A DNA stretch of 64,000 nt from Amphritea atlantica (GTDB taxonomy: Bacteria > Pseudomonadota > Gammaproteobacteria > Pseudomonadales > Balneatricaceae). Position 1 is the stretch's first letter. Each line of letters begins with the position of its first letter. Location of the stretch: contig CP073344.1 in assembly GCA_024397875.1 (NCBI GenBank), positions 2,719,001-2,783,000 of the forward strand, written 5' to 3'. The notes beneath the pieces were generated by a model. It ran no database searches, was not told the DNA's origin, and worked only from the letters and a program-made list of their open reading frames with translations. Shown in pieces: positions 41,996-50,934 of this stretch. Made by a program: the position numbers and the translations under genes.

Positions 41996-43606
41996 ATGAA
42001 TACACAGACGAATAAACTCACCTCGCTGCTATGCCGGATCTATAAAGCGATCTTTGGCCCGTCATCTTCTGATAAGAGCGGATCGCCCACACCAGCCCCT
42101 ACGTTAAACAAAGATAATAATACAGAGGACGTTACTATGAGTACGCCAGACACGAAAACACCCGACAAGCTTCGCAGCCTCTCCGATATATACCGTTTCT
42201 TCCGTAACACAACAACGCCAATCTATTTTGTATCGCCGACTGCCTACAACATTCTCGGACTGGGACAATGGATTCAGGGATTTAAATATATATCCCACTT
42301 TGACTCCTTCGATGGCGGGCATTTCCGGGTGACCAATGTTGAAAAGAACACCGAACGGGAGTTCCAATCGATGGAAGATATGGTCAACTATCTGTTGAGC
42401 CATAAACAATCGGTCGAGCTGTTCGAGCAAGATGGCGGTAACGGCCTGATTCTCACGGTGATGTTTGATGAGGAAGCGGAAAAGATCGCTGAAAGCCTGG
42501 GCATGAAGCTTGCCCTGCCATCAGCTGAGCTGCGTGCTCACATCGATTCAAAAATTGTCACCACCCAGCTGGCGAATGAAGCGGGCGTACCCAGTGCACC
42601 CAATCTGGTCGATGTGGAAGCGTCCAGCTATGAAGAGTTACTGGCTTTAGCAGCGGAGAAAAAGCTGGGCAACAAACTGGTGGTACAAACCCCTTACGGC
42701 GATTCCGGAAAAACCACTTTCTTCATCAACAGTCAGGAAGACTGGGATAAGCGGTCCAAGCATATCGTTGGTGAAAAGCTTAAAGTGATGAAGTATATCA
42801 ATCACATCCCGGGTACCGTTGAGGCGGTTGCCACCCGCTGCGGCACGATGGTGGGACCACTGCAGACCGACATTACCGGCTATGAAGAGCTGACCCCTTA
42901 CAAAGGCGGCTGGTGTGGCAACGATATCTTCCCGGAACTGCTTCAGGGCGAACAACGGGATAAGATCATCGCCATGGTAAAAGCGATGGGCGATAAGCTC
43001 TACGAGAACGGCTACCGCGGCACATTCTGCTTTGATTATCTGGTAGATACCGATGATGGCGAGGTCTATCTGGGAGAGATCAATCCACGGATCAGCGGTG
43101 CCAGCCCGTTAACCAACCTGGTGACATCAAAATACGGTGGTATTCCGCTGATGCTGATTCACCTGCTGGAGTTCATGGATGTTGACTTCGAAATCGACGT
43201 TGATGAGATACAGAAGCGCTGGGCTGATTTCGATACCTGGACCCAGTTGGTGCTCAAGCACACTGAAGACAGAGTTCGCCTGATCACCAAAGCACCGCAA
43301 TCCGGTATCTGGCGGATGCAGGACGATGGCAGCATTGAATTCATGCGCCACAGTATCGACTGGGGTAACGTCGCTGACAACAACGACGCCTTCTATCTGC
43401 GTGTCTACGGTGAGGGCGATTACAGTTATCTGGGTGCCGATATGGGAATTCTGGTGGCCCGGGGACGGATGCAATCCGATGACCGGCAACTGCTGCCTCG
43501 TGCGAAGGAGTGGGTTAATGCGATTAACGCTCAGTTTGAATACAAAGAACTGGAAGAGCTGGAAGTCCCCTACATCCCTACCGATAACGTGCGTAAGATG
43601 CTCTGA
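41996..43606 (+). CDS. ATP-grasp ligase-like protein
   Basis: An ATP-grasp fold protein of about 536 residues. After an N-terminal pre-ATP-grasp domain come KLVVQTPYGDSGKTTFF (ATP-binding loop, near residue 238), EKLKVMKYINHIPGTVEAVATRCG, FDYLVDTDDGEVYLGEINPRISGASPLT (Mg-binding Glu/Asn) and a C-terminal Rossmann-like part. It is often labelled biotin carboxylase but lacks the rest of an acyl-CoA carboxylase. The start is uncertain: ATG 41996, GTG 41981, or ATG 42137 with a better AGAGG site 8 bases before. It likely activates a carboxylate for amide bond formation in the operon with the amidase and C45-type protein. Confidence 0.78.
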   Translation: MNTQTNKLTSLLCRIYKAIFGPSSSDKSGSPTPAPTLNKDNNTEDVTMSTPDTKTPDKLRSLSDIYRFFRNTTTPIYFVSPTAYNILGLGQWIQGFKYISHFDSFDGGHFRVTNVEKNTEREFQSMEDMVNYLLSHKQSVELFEQDGGNGLILTVMFDEEAEKIAESLGMKLALPSAELRAHIDSKIVTTQLANEAGVPSAPNLVDVEASSYEELLALAAEKKLGNKLVVQTPYGDSGKTTFFINSQEDWDKRSKHIVGEKLKVMKYINHIPGTVEAVATRCGTMVGPLQTDITGYEELTPYKGGWCGNDIFPELLQGEQRDKIIAMVKAMGDKLYENGYRGTFCFDYLVDTDDGEVYLGEINPRISGASPLTNLVTSKYGGIPLMLIHLLEFMDVDFEIDVDEIQKRWADFDTWTQLVLKHTEDRVRLITKAPQSGIWRMQDDGSIEFMRHSIDWGNVADNNDAFYLRVYGEGDYSYLGADMGILVARGRMQSDDRQLLPRAKEWVNAINAQFEYKELEELEVPYIPTDNVRKML

Positions 43607-43619
43607 TCGGAGCAGCCTC

Positions 43620-43916
43620 TATTCTGTAGGAGCCCCTTTTCAGGGCGATTAACCATCGCGGCGGGACGCCGCTCCTACAACACCTTCCACACCGTAGGAG
43701 CCCCTTCCAGGGGCGATAAAACCATCGCGGCGAGACGCCGCTCCTACAATACATTCTACCTCGTAGGAGCCCCTTCTAGGGGCGATAAAACCATCGCGGC
43801 AAGACGCCACTCCTACAACACTTTCCACACCGCAGGAGCCCCCTTTAGTATGCCCTCTGGGTGCCTGGGGCGATAATACCATCGCGGCAAGATGCCGCTC
43901 CTACGAAGACGTGACG
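43620..43916. repeat. four REP-like elements
   Basis: GTAGGAGCCCCTT..AGGGGCGAT..ATCGCGGC(G/A)AGACGCCGCTCCTAC units repeat about every 75 bases (from 43626, 43693, 43761 and 43829). Each can form a double hairpin. The last carries an insertion of a GCATACTAAAG/TGCCCTCTGGGT-type phrase related to the 18.3-kb repeats. Confidence 0.75.
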
Positions 43917-43940
43917 CGTCTGGTATAACCCATCAAAACA

Positions 43941-43980
43941 AAAAAGCCCCCTCTCCGGTTAACCAGTGAGGGGGCTTTTT
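43941..43980. terminator. bidirectional terminator, ATP-grasp gene / ABC-F gene
   Basis: AAAAAGCCCCCTC (43941-43953) pairs with GAGGGGGCTTTTT (43968-43980), symmetric with A and T runs on both sides, between convergent genes. Confidence 0.9.
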
Positions 43981-44013
43981 TAGTTCCGCAAAATTAGCCG
44001 ATCACGATGCTAT

Positions 44014-45618
44014 TCAGGCGACCCGTGCGGCCTTCGTCTGGTTATCCAGATACTCATCAAACGTACCCGGAAAGTGGATCACTTGCTGGTCTTTGATCTC
44101 GATGATGTTGTTCGCCAGAGAGGAGATAAAGGCACGGTCATGGCTGACGAAGATCAATGTGCCATCGAAGCCTTCAAGGGCGATATTCAGCGCTTCAATC
44201 GCTTCCATATCCATATGGTTGGTGGGCTCATCCATGATCAGCACGTTGATATCCATCATCATCAGCTTACCGAACAGCAGACGGTTCTTTTCACCACCGG
44301 AGCAGACCCGGGCTTTCTTGTTGAAGTCATCGGCCGTAAACAGCAGGCGCCCCAGCATCGCACGAACCTTGAGGTCGTCATGTTTCGGGGTACGCCACTG
44401 TGACATCCACTCAAACAGGGTCAGGTCGCAGTTAAAATCAGCGGAGCTATCCTGAGGACAGTAGCCGATTGAGGCATTTTCAGACCATTTCACAGTCCCC
44501 TCTTTCGCCTGCAGCTCATTCATCAGGCAGCGCAGAAAGGTCGTTTTACCGGCACCATTTTCACCGATCACCGCCAGTTTAGCCCCCGCTTCCAGAATCA
44601 GGTTACCCTCGGAGAACAGCATTTCATCCTCAAATCCATGCCCCATCTCTTCCAGAATCAGCGCCTGACGGTGCAGTTTCTTATCCTGTTTATAGGTGAT
44701 TGAGGGGAACTGACGGCTGGAGCTTTTCACCTCATCCAGCTCTATCTTCTCCAGTTTCTTAGCCCGGGAACTAGCCTGTTTAGCTTTCGAAGCGTTGGCA
44801 GAGAAACGGTTAACAAACGCCTGCAAATCATCCATCTCAGCACTTTTCTTAGCGTTTGACGTCAGTAGTTGCTCGCGAATCAGCGCCGAGGCTTCCAGAT
44901 AATAATCGTAATTTCCCGGATAGATGCGCAGCTCACCGTAATCAATATCCGCCATATGGGTGCACACCGCATTGAGGAAATGGCGGTCGTGGGAGATGAT
45001 AATCATGGTGCTCTTGCGCTGATTCAGCACATTCTCAAGCCAGCTGATGGTGTGGATATCCAGGTTGTTGGTAGGCTCGTCCAGCAGCAGGACATCAGGG
45101 TTGGCAAACAGCGCCTGGGCCAGCAAAACCCTCAGCTTCCAGCCGGGTGCCACCTGGCTCATCAGGCCAAAGTGATACTCCTCTGCAATACCCGCCTCCA
45201 GCAGGATATCCCCGGCACGGCTCTCGGCACTGTAGCCATCCATCTCGGCAAATTCGACCTCCAGATGGGCGACCTTCATGCCGTCCTCTTCAGACATCTC
45301 CGGCAGGGAATAGATCCGTTCACGCTCCTGCTTGACCTTCCACAGTTCGGCATCGCCCATAATCACTGCGTCAATGACGCTGTACTCTTCAAAGGCAAAC
45401 TGGTTCTGGCTGAGAATACCCAGCTTTTCACCCGGCGTCATAGAGACGTTACCGGCTGTCGGCGTCAGTTCGCCGCTGAGGATCTTCATAAAAGTGGATT
45501 TACCACAGCCATTCGCGCCGATCAGACCGTAACGATTACCGTTGCCAAATTTCGCAGAGATATTTTCAAACAGCGGCTCAGCGCCAAACTGCATGGTGAT
45601 GTTTGCAGAGGAGATCAA
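44014..45618 (-). CDS. ybiT: ABC-F family ATPase YbiT
   Basis: A soluble two-domain ABC-F ATPase of 534 residues, homologous to E. coli YbiT (530). The N-terminus, after a TTG start that aligns with the E. coli Met, reads [20 protein letters not shown]. Walker A motifs are GANGCGKST near residue 36 and GENGAGKTT near 355; the LSGGE-type signature in domain 2 is [17 protein letters not shown]. The P-linker is rich in Lys and Ala ([14 protein letters not shown] near 280). ABC-F proteins act on the ribosome. Confidence 0.93.
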   Translation of the reverse strand: MISSANITMQFGAEPLFENISAKFGNGNRYGLIGANGCGKSTFMKILSGELTPTAGNVSMTPGEKLGILSQNQFAFEEYSVIDAVIMGDAELWKVKQERERIYSLPEMSEEDGMKVAHLEVEFAEMDGYSAESRAGDILLEAGIAEEYHFGLMSQVAPGWKLRVLLAQALFANPDVLLLDEPTNNLDIHTISWLENVLNQRKSTMIIISHDRHFLNAVCTHMADIDYGELRIYPGNYDYYLEASALIREQLLTSNAKKSAEMDDLQAFVNRFSANASKAKQASSRAKKLEKIELDEVKSSSRQFPSITYKQDKKLHRQALILEEMGHGFEDEMLFSEGNLILEAGAKLAVIGENGAGKTTFLRCLMNELQAKEGTVKWSENASIGYCPQDSSADFNCDLTLFEWMSQWRTPKHDDLKVRAMLGRLLFTADDFNKKARVCSGGEKNRLLFGKLMMMDINVLIMDEPTNHMDMEAIEALNIALEGFDGTLIFVSHDRAFISSLANNIIEIKDQQVIHFPGTFDEYLDNQTKAARVA

Positions 45619-45944
45619 AGGATAGGTCCTGAAAAGAGTGTTCTGGAAAGAATGTACTGAAAGAGAATTCTGAAAAAGAGTCCTGAAAAGTACAGGTTAA
45701 ACAGCACCAAAACGATACTGTTAAAGAAGCGGCAACTTTAAAGAGTTAACGCCCCAATGTCGAGAGGAAGCTGTACATTTATTGAACAAAACAGGGTTTT
45801 CTCTGGATTAACCCGGGATAGTGAAACTGAGTGGTCGAAAAGCAAGCCGCTGGTAGCTTTTTACGACGGTAAGCCAACACCTGACACTGTGTGCAGTGGG
45901 CTATCAGTTATACACACTCCGCCGCGACTGCGTGAGCGCTGCAC
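45619..45944. other. 326-base gap with TCTGAAAAGAG repeats
   Basis: The first 80 bases upstream of ybiT repeat a CCTGAAAAG/TCTGAAAAAGAG phrase about four times (45628-45690). The rest shows nothing I can name; a short open frame at 45757-45966 has no ribosome site. Confidence 0.4.
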
Positions 45945-46556
45945 TCAGGCTGGCGCGCCCCGGTAATAGTGCCAGAGAAACAGCGACCCGGCACTGCGAT
46001 AGGGCGACCAGTGTTCTACCAGGTTCCGGGCCTCTTTGGGCGTCGGTTTTTGCTCCAACCGTTTCAACCGCCCCAGTGCCACCAGCAGGGCCAGATCATC
46101 GGCGGGAAAAATATCCTGCCGCTGCAGGGAAAACATCAGATAGATCTCGGCACTCCAGCGGCCAAAGCCCCGCATGGATGAGAGCGTTTTAATCGCATCA
46201 CCATCCGGCATTTGCGCCAGCGCATGAAGATCAAGGGTGTTCGTTAAAACGGCACGGGCCAACCCGTTGGCATACTCAATCTTTCGCCAGGACATCCCTG
46301 CATCCCGTAATACCTGATCGTCAGCCGCCAGTAACCGTTCCGCAGTGACCCCGGCCAACGCTGTTTCGACCCGCCCCCGAATCGCCGCCGCAGCCTCGGT
46401 AGAGACCTGCTGGCCGATAATAATCGCCAGCAACGCCGCAAACCCTGACGCTCTTTGCCGGGGGGCAGGCGTACCGATCTGCGGCAATGCCCGGGCAATA
46501 TCGGTATCCACGCTGGCCAGGTCGATCAATGCCTGATCGATATGTCGCTGATCCAT
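45945..46556 (-). CDS. AlkA-like DNA-3-methyladenine glycosylase (HhH-GPD)
   Basis: A 203-residue HhH-GPD glycosylase of the AlkA-like branch without the N-terminal TBP-like domain of E. coli AlkA. The helix-hairpin-helix and catalytic part is LSSMRGFGRWSAEIYLMFSL near residue 127, then FPADDLAL near 152 with the expected catalytic Asp. SWRKIEYANGLARAVL near 97 precedes it. I start at ATG 46556 after AAGGAG. It removes alkylated bases and probably acts alone. Confidence 0.88.
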   Translation of the reverse strand: MDQRHIDQALIDLASVDTDIARALPQIGTPAPRQRASGFAALLAIIIGQQVSTEAAAAIRGRVETALAGVTAERLLAADDQVLRDAGMSWRKIEYANGLARAVLTNTLDLHALAQMPDGDAIKTLSSMRGFGRWSAEIYLMFSLQRQDIFPADDLALLVALGRLKRLEQKPTPKEARNLVEHWSPYRSAGSLFLWHYYRGAPA

Positions 46557-46561
46557 CAATA

Positions 46562-46600
46562 CTCCTTAACAAGACCCTTAACAAGACCCTTAATAATAGT
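46562..46600. repeat. short CCTTAACAAGAC tandem repeat
   Basis: The phrase CCTTAACAAGAC is repeated twice with a third partial copy ahead of the glycosylase start. It overlaps the ribosome-site region of the gene. Confidence 0.4.
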
Positions 46601-46656
46601 AATGCAACATTGAGGATAATCAGATCTCACAGACGTCATCATCGGACTGCCAGCGT

Positions 46657-48012
46657 TCAGCACAGCGGCAGTTCTATGGTAACCCTGATCCCGTGAGGTT
46701 CGCGGTTCTCCAGGGTAAGCCTGCCCTGATAGCTTTCGATTATATCGTTGCAGATCGATAGCCCTAACCCTGCCCCCTCCTGCCGTTCGTCGAGACGCTG
46801 TCCCCGTTGCAGCAGATATTCGATGCTCTCCTGGGGCAGCCCTTTACCGTCATCCTGGACACGGATAACCGCCCAATCACCGGAGGTTGTTACCGTTAAG
46901 CGCACTTCACTCAAGCCATATTTACAGGCGTTGTCGAGCAGATTTCCGATCAGTTCAAGCATATCATCACGGTCCTGCGGCAGCGTATCCCTCCCTGAGA
47001 AATCGGTCTCGATGCGGATCGCCGGGTATAACTTGCCGAGTATATTGATCAACGGGGGCAGATCGACCGCCAGATTAGTCTGCCGACCCGGGGATGAAAC
47101 ACCGACTATCCGGGCACGTTTCAACTCCCGCTGTATCAGCCACTGGATCTCATTCAGCAGATCTTTGATATCCGCTCCAAAACGGGTTGTCGATGCATCC
47201 TGTAGCTGTTGCAACCGTTGCAAAGGACGTTTGATCTCGTGGGCCAGGTTACCCAGGGCGTTGCGGGAGCGGCTGACCCGCTGCTTTAACTGTTGCAACA
47301 ACTGATCAATGTCATCTGCCAGAGGCGCTAGTTCCTGCGGCACACTGCTCAGATCCGGTTTTTCATCAGCGTAACGGAACGACTGTATTTTCTCCCGCAC
47401 CGAATCCAGGTAACGAAAGTTGCGGGTCAGAATCCATTGCTGCATAAAAAACAGCGATATTGCACCACATGTCAGCACCAGCAGCGCCCAGAGCGAGTAA
47501 CGCCACTTCAGGGCATCCAGTGGCGCACTGTCTTCGATGATGGTGAGCGTAAAAGGGGTATCGTTTTTACTGAAACCCAGCTGCCAGACCAGCCAGTTCT
47601 GGTCGTTCGCACCCGGCATCTCAAAACTGTTTTCAGCGCCTCTGGAAAGCGTGACAAAATCAGCCGGATAATCCCACAGAGAACGACTTCTGATCTCTAT
47701 TTCTGGCCCCGATATCAGATAGTAATGCCCGGACAGCGCGCGTTGATAAACACTGCTTGCACCCCGCTCTCCCACTTCCCATGTATTACTGTCGGGCTGC
47801 AGTTGCAACGCTGCAATAATCGATTCGGCATCGTGTTTAAGACGGGAGAGAATATATTCGTGGGAGATCTGACCGACACCCCAATTAACGACCATCAGCA
47901 GAGCCCCCATCGTCAGGCACAGCGCAACAATCAGGCTGCGGCTCAGCTCTCTTCGGATCGACATTCTCGCCATAGGACGGGTCTTTAACTGACTTTTCAA
48001 ATCACGGTTCAC
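46657..48012 (-). CDS. sensor histidine kinase (QseC/PhoQ type)
   Basis: A 451-residue membrane sensor. The first membrane helix is at about residues 28-45, with a periplasmic domain to about 165 and a second helix (WALLVLTCGAISLFFMQQW). HAMP-like and H-box follow, with NLAHEIKRPLQRLQQL near residue 270 carrying the phospho-His, and ATPase boxes NLLDNACKYG near 370 and GLGLSICNDIIESY near 424. I chose the GTG at 48012 because it overlaps the regulator stop as GTGA. The signal is unknown; it ends the cytochrome/PepSY operon. Confidence 0.85.
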   Translation of the reverse strand: MNRDLKSQLKTRPMARMSIRRELSRSLIVALCLTMGALLMVVNWGVGQISHEYILSRLKHDAESIIAALQLQPDSNTWEVGERGASSVYQRALSGHYYLISGPEIEIRSRSLWDYPADFVTLSRGAENSFEMPGANDQNWLVWQLGFSKNDTPFTLTIIEDSAPLDALKWRYSLWALLVLTCGAISLFFMQQWILTRNFRYLDSVREKIQSFRYADEKPDLSSVPQELAPLADDIDQLLQQLKQRVSRSRNALGNLAHEIKRPLQRLQQLQDASTTRFGADIKDLLNEIQWLIQRELKRARIVGVSSPGRQTNLAVDLPPLINILGKLYPAIRIETDFSGRDTLPQDRDDMLELIGNLLDNACKYGLSEVRLTVTTSGDWAVIRVQDDGKGLPQESIEYLLQRGQRLDERQEGAGLGLSICNDIIESYQGRLTLENREPHGIRVTIELPLC

Positions 48013-48668
48013 TCGCCTATCCGATACCCTTTGCCCCATTGGGTCTTAATGAAGTCTTTACCAAAATAGTTGCGCAGCCGGTTTACATAAACCTCTATCA
48101 CATTACTGTCCTTGATCTGGTCCTCTTCATAAACCTGCTCGCTCAGGTAACTTTTCGAATGCACCTTATCGGGATACATCATAAAGTGCCTCAGCAAACG
48201 AAAATCGGTGGATGTCAGAGAGATCACCCGGCCATCCTGGGCAATCGCCTGCTGCTCAGCCAGCAGCAGTCGTACCCCATGCCACTCCAAAACATTATCC
48301 GCTTTGCCCACGGTGCGTCTGACAACAGCCTGCAGACGGGCAATGACCTCATCGGCATGAAACGGTTTCCCCAGATAATCGTCAGCACCGGCATTCAGAC
48401 CATCAACCCGTTCATGCCAGGCATCCCGGGCAGTGAGAATAATGACCGGCACATGATTACCCTTTTTGCGCCAGTGCCTGAGCACCTCCAGCCCCGGAAT
48501 CTCGGGCAAGCCAAGATCGAGTATGACCGCATCGAACTGTTCCTCGTCACCGAGAAACTGTCCATCGGTACCGTTATGCGCCATCTCGACAACATAGCCG
48601 GCCTTCTGCAAACTGCGCTTAAGCCCTTCAGCCTGCTCCAGGTCATCTTCAACCAGTAAGATTCTCAA
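48009..48668 (-). CDS. OmpR-family response regulator (QseB/PhoP type)
   Basis: A 219-residue response regulator. The receiver has the acidic pocket ED at residues 7-8 and phospho-acceptor D51, with K near 101 in LGKPF. The C-terminal winged helix (about 125-219) has the recognition region SKSYLSEQVYEEDQIKDSNVIEVYVNRL. It overlaps the PepSY gene stop (ATGA) upstream and the kinase downstream by 4 bases each, so all are co-translated. Confidence 0.9.
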   Translation of the reverse strand: MRILLVEDDLEQAEGLKRSLQKAGYVVEMAHNGTDGQFLGDEEQFDAVILDLGLPEIPGLEVLRHWRKKGNHVPVIILTARDAWHERVDGLNAGADDYLGKPFHADEVIARLQAVVRRTVGKADNVLEWHGVRLLLAEQQAIAQDGRVISLTSTDFRLLRHFMMYPDKVHSKSYLSEQVYEEDQIKDSNVIEVYVNRLRNYFGKDFIKTQWGKGYRIGE

Positions 48669-48967
48669 TCGTCCCGCTCCTCTTTCAATACGGCGCCGGT
48701 AGCCGCATCAATATGAAACTCGCGCACCTCACCGTCTTCTCTGAGAACCTCTATTTCATAGACGATTTCACCGTCCTCCTGCTCGACCTCAAGATCAAGC
48801 AGCCGGCCCTCTAGACGGGACTTATTGATGGCATAGATATCGACGAAGGACATAATTCTGCCCGCAGCAACCCACTCCCGCACCTGTGCATCACTAATAT
48901 CAGAACCAGCAAAAGTCTGGTTAATCATCCCAACGGCCATAACCAGGAATGCGAACCGAATCCTCAT
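48665..48967 (-). CDS. secreted PepSY-domain protein
   Basis: A 100-residue exported protein. The signal peptide MRIRFAFLVMAVGMINQTFA (cut before GSDISD) is followed by one PepSY domain of about 75 residues (LEVEQEDGEIVYEIEVLREDG core, VREFHIDAATGAVLKEE end). PepSY proteins of this kind often accompany QseBC-like sensors and act in the periplasm on the signal. Its first 47 bases overlap the 3' end of the diheme cytochrome gene in another frame; a later start at the internal Met is possible but would weaken the signal peptide. Confidence 0.8.
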   Translation of the reverse strand: MRIRFAFLVMAVGMINQTFAGSDISDAQVREWVAAGRIMSFVDIYAINKSRLEGRLLDLEVEQEDGEIVYEIEVLREDGEVREFHIDAATGAVLKEERDD

Positions 48968-49472
48968 CAAAGTCTCCACGTTCAGCGCGTTGATGACACG
49001 CATTACAGTTACTGAAACTACCGACTTCTTTATTACCACTGACCATACGCCCGGGAACTTCATCATGCTTACGCACAAAGTATGGCAACTCTGTAATCCG
49101 CAAGTGCGCGTCACCCTTAATTCTTTTTAACACTCCACGGCCGGCTTTACCCGCATTATCCGTCAGATAAGCGCTGATCATTGCAGCTGATTCAGCTGTC
49201 ATTTCGGCATTTTCACCAAAGTGTTCATCCAGAGTCGTCATTATAGTGGTCCAGCTTGCAGCTGGCAGCAACCCCGAAGGATAGGCGACATGACATGCAC
49301 CACACTCTTCCCGGTACGCAGCCGCTTCTGCCGTTGCCGTTTGACCGGCACTATAGGTGCCAGACGCATTGCTCACACCCGTGAGACCCAGCCCCCATGC
49401 TGCCACGATAAAACTGCCGGCAACGCCCCAACGCAGATACCCGGCAATCTTTTTCACACTGACTTTCAACAT
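48921..49472 (-). CDS. diheme cytochrome c (DHC family)
   Basis: A 183-residue periplasmic cytochrome with a signal sequence (GVAGSFIVAAWGLGLTGVSNA, positive KKIAGYLRWG ahead). Haem motifs are CGACH near residue 56 and CNACH near residue 157. The final IPGYGRWDD is typical of the DHC family. It passes electrons between the cytochrome b561 and c-type partners of this operon. Its 3' end overlaps the PepSY gene. Confidence 0.88.
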   Translation of the reverse strand: MLKVSVKKIAGYLRWGVAGSFIVAAWGLGLTGVSNASGTYSAGQTATAEAAAYREECGACHVAYPSGLLPAASWTTIMTTLDEHFGENAEMTAESAAMISAYLTDNAGKAGRGVLKRIKGDAHLRITELPYFVRKHDEVPGRMVSGNKEVGSFSNCNACHQRAERGDFDEDSVRIPGYGRWDD

Positions 49473-49473
49473 C

Positions 49474-49857
49474 TTACAGCTCCCTGATCCAGACTAAAAA
49501 ATCACCTTTTTCCTGCGCCGTACACTCTCTTTTGAGGGTCCACTTGCAGTTGCGTAAAAACCATTTATCGATCTTGTCGCTATCGGTAAAGCGTTTCGGA
49601 TTGACCGACGGTGCCATCGGCCTGATCGCCTTACCGGTTTTCGCATGCTTTCCGGCACTGGCAGGATTTTCAGTGTGACACTGAGTACAGCTACGCCCCT
49701 TATTATCCGAGATCCACAGCGCCTGTCCCGCTTCGTTACTGAATGACGCCCCCCCCTGAGTGCGGTACTGATCCAGTTTCTGATCGATCACACCGGCCTG
49801 TACCGACAGGGCAAGACTGGATAACAACCCGACTAATAACCAACGGTGGTCAGACAT
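49474..49857 (-). CDS. DUF1924 monoheme cytochrome c
   Basis: A 127-residue secreted cytochrome of the DUF1924 type. Signal peptide MSDHRWLLVGLLSSLALSVQA, haem motif CTQCH near residue 56, and the family end FLRNCKWTLKRECTAQEKGDFLVWI. Start ATG 49857 overlaps the cytochrome b561 stop by 8 bases. Partner of the diheme cytochrome. Confidence 0.88.
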   Translation of the reverse strand: MSDHRWLLVGLLSSLALSVQAGVIDQKLDQYRTQGGASFSNEAGQALWISDNKGRSCTQCHTENPASAGKHAKTGKAIRPMAPSVNPKRFTDSDKIDKWFLRNCKWTLKRECTAQEKGDFLVWIREL

Positions 49858-50449
49858 GAGTATCCCCCTTAACCTTCCCGGCATTTAACTTTTTTACCCC
49901 GGTAATCATCGCCCGGATAAGGTTTTCCCGGTGCAGCACACTACTGACAATGACCCCCGCAATATGAATAAACACCAACATCAGCGTACCGTTGGCACAG
50001 AGTTCGTGCAGCCCTTCAACCAGGTCCTCATTCAGGTAGATAACAAATGAGCCCGCCAGCGGTCCGGCATCATCCATCGCCAGCAGCGTCATACCGAAGA
50101 AGCAGGTCAGCGCCAGCATCAGCAGCAGTGCGACCACCATCATGCCGCCTGCCGGATTATGACCGACGTAATGTTCAGCTTTGCCGGTTAACAGGGATTT
50201 CAGGTAGCGAACCACCCGGTCCTTACCGGTGACAAAATTAGTGAAACGCGCATATTCTGGTCCGACAATCCCCCAGAGCAGGCGGAACAGGATCAATGCA
50301 CTGATGGCATAGCCCATATAAAAATGCACCGTTTCAAAATCGTCTTCCGTCAGGTAAGCGATAGTGAAAAAAAGCGCCAGTGACCAGTGAAAAACCCTGA
50401 CAAGGGGGTCCCAAACTTTTATTACCTGTTGTGAATCATGAGTGGACAT
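49850..50449 (-). CDS. cytochrome b561-family membrane protein
   Basis: A 199-residue inner-membrane cytochrome b. Four hydrophobic helices and the haem ligands (VWDPLVRVFHWSLA near residue 12, FYMGYAISALILFRLLWG near 42, LHELCANGTLMLVFIHIAGVI near 155) fit the b561/Ni-Fe hydrogenase B-type family. It starts the operon cytB-DUF1924-DHC-PepSY-RR-HK. I start at the ATG 50449 after GGAGG. Electrons probably come from quinol. Confidence 0.88.
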   Translation of the reverse strand: MSTHDSQQVIKVWDPLVRVFHWSLALFFTIAYLTEDDFETVHFYMGYAISALILFRLLWGIVGPEYARFTNFVTGKDRVVRYLKSLLTGKAEHYVGHNPAGGMMVVALLLMLALTCFFGMTLLAMDDAGPLAGSFVIYLNEDLVEGLHELCANGTLMLVFIHIAGVIVSSVLHRENLIRAMITGVKKLNAGKVKGDTHV

Positions 50450-50934
50450 CTTTAGCCTCCTAATACCGTTCATATCCATGACCGATCTCTATAGGGACCA
50501 TATTAATGAGCAGTGCTTAAAAGAAGCTTAAAAAACCATAAAGCCTTAGTGGTTTTTGAAAAGGAGCGTCATCAGCCTTTTAAAAGGAATTTCAGCGGTC
50601 ATTTAAAAGGAGTTTCAGCGGTCGTTAAAAAAAGGTAAGTAATCACCGATTAGCCCGGAGTATCCGGAGATAACTGAGTCGCACTCTCTTTCATGCTTCA
50701 TGAAACATACTTCAGCTCAACGTTTCAGATTTCACAATACTGTGATGTGTATATATCAATATACGCAAGATGAATTTTTATATAGAGTAGCCCTATTAAA
50801 TTTAAGCAGAGCCGCCTGTATAATATCGCCCCTGCCTGAATAAAAGCCTGACCGGTCATCTGCACTGCAGGCGCTAAATCCAATTTTCAGTCATACCGAC
50901 AAGGCTATGACGTAATTAACCGGAACTATCTGAT
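50450..50934. promoter_or_regulatory. divergent region cytochrome operon / ilvC
   Basis: 485 bases without a gene. 50555-50635 repeats an AAAAGGAGTTTCAGCGGTC-like phrase three times in slightly changed form. 50740-50825 is AT-rich and could hold the ilvC promoter (TATAGAGTAG, TGTATAATAT). No clear leader-peptide attenuator seen. Confidence 0.5.

Noticed and set aside
41996..43606. Biotin carboxylase of an acyl-CoA carboxylase
   Set aside because: Only the ATP-grasp fold fits; no biotin carrier or carboxyltransferase genes are nearby, and the C-terminal domain differs.
45757..45966. 69-codon frame in the gap after ybiT
   Set aside because: No ribosome site, no family, and the end overlaps the glycosylase gene.
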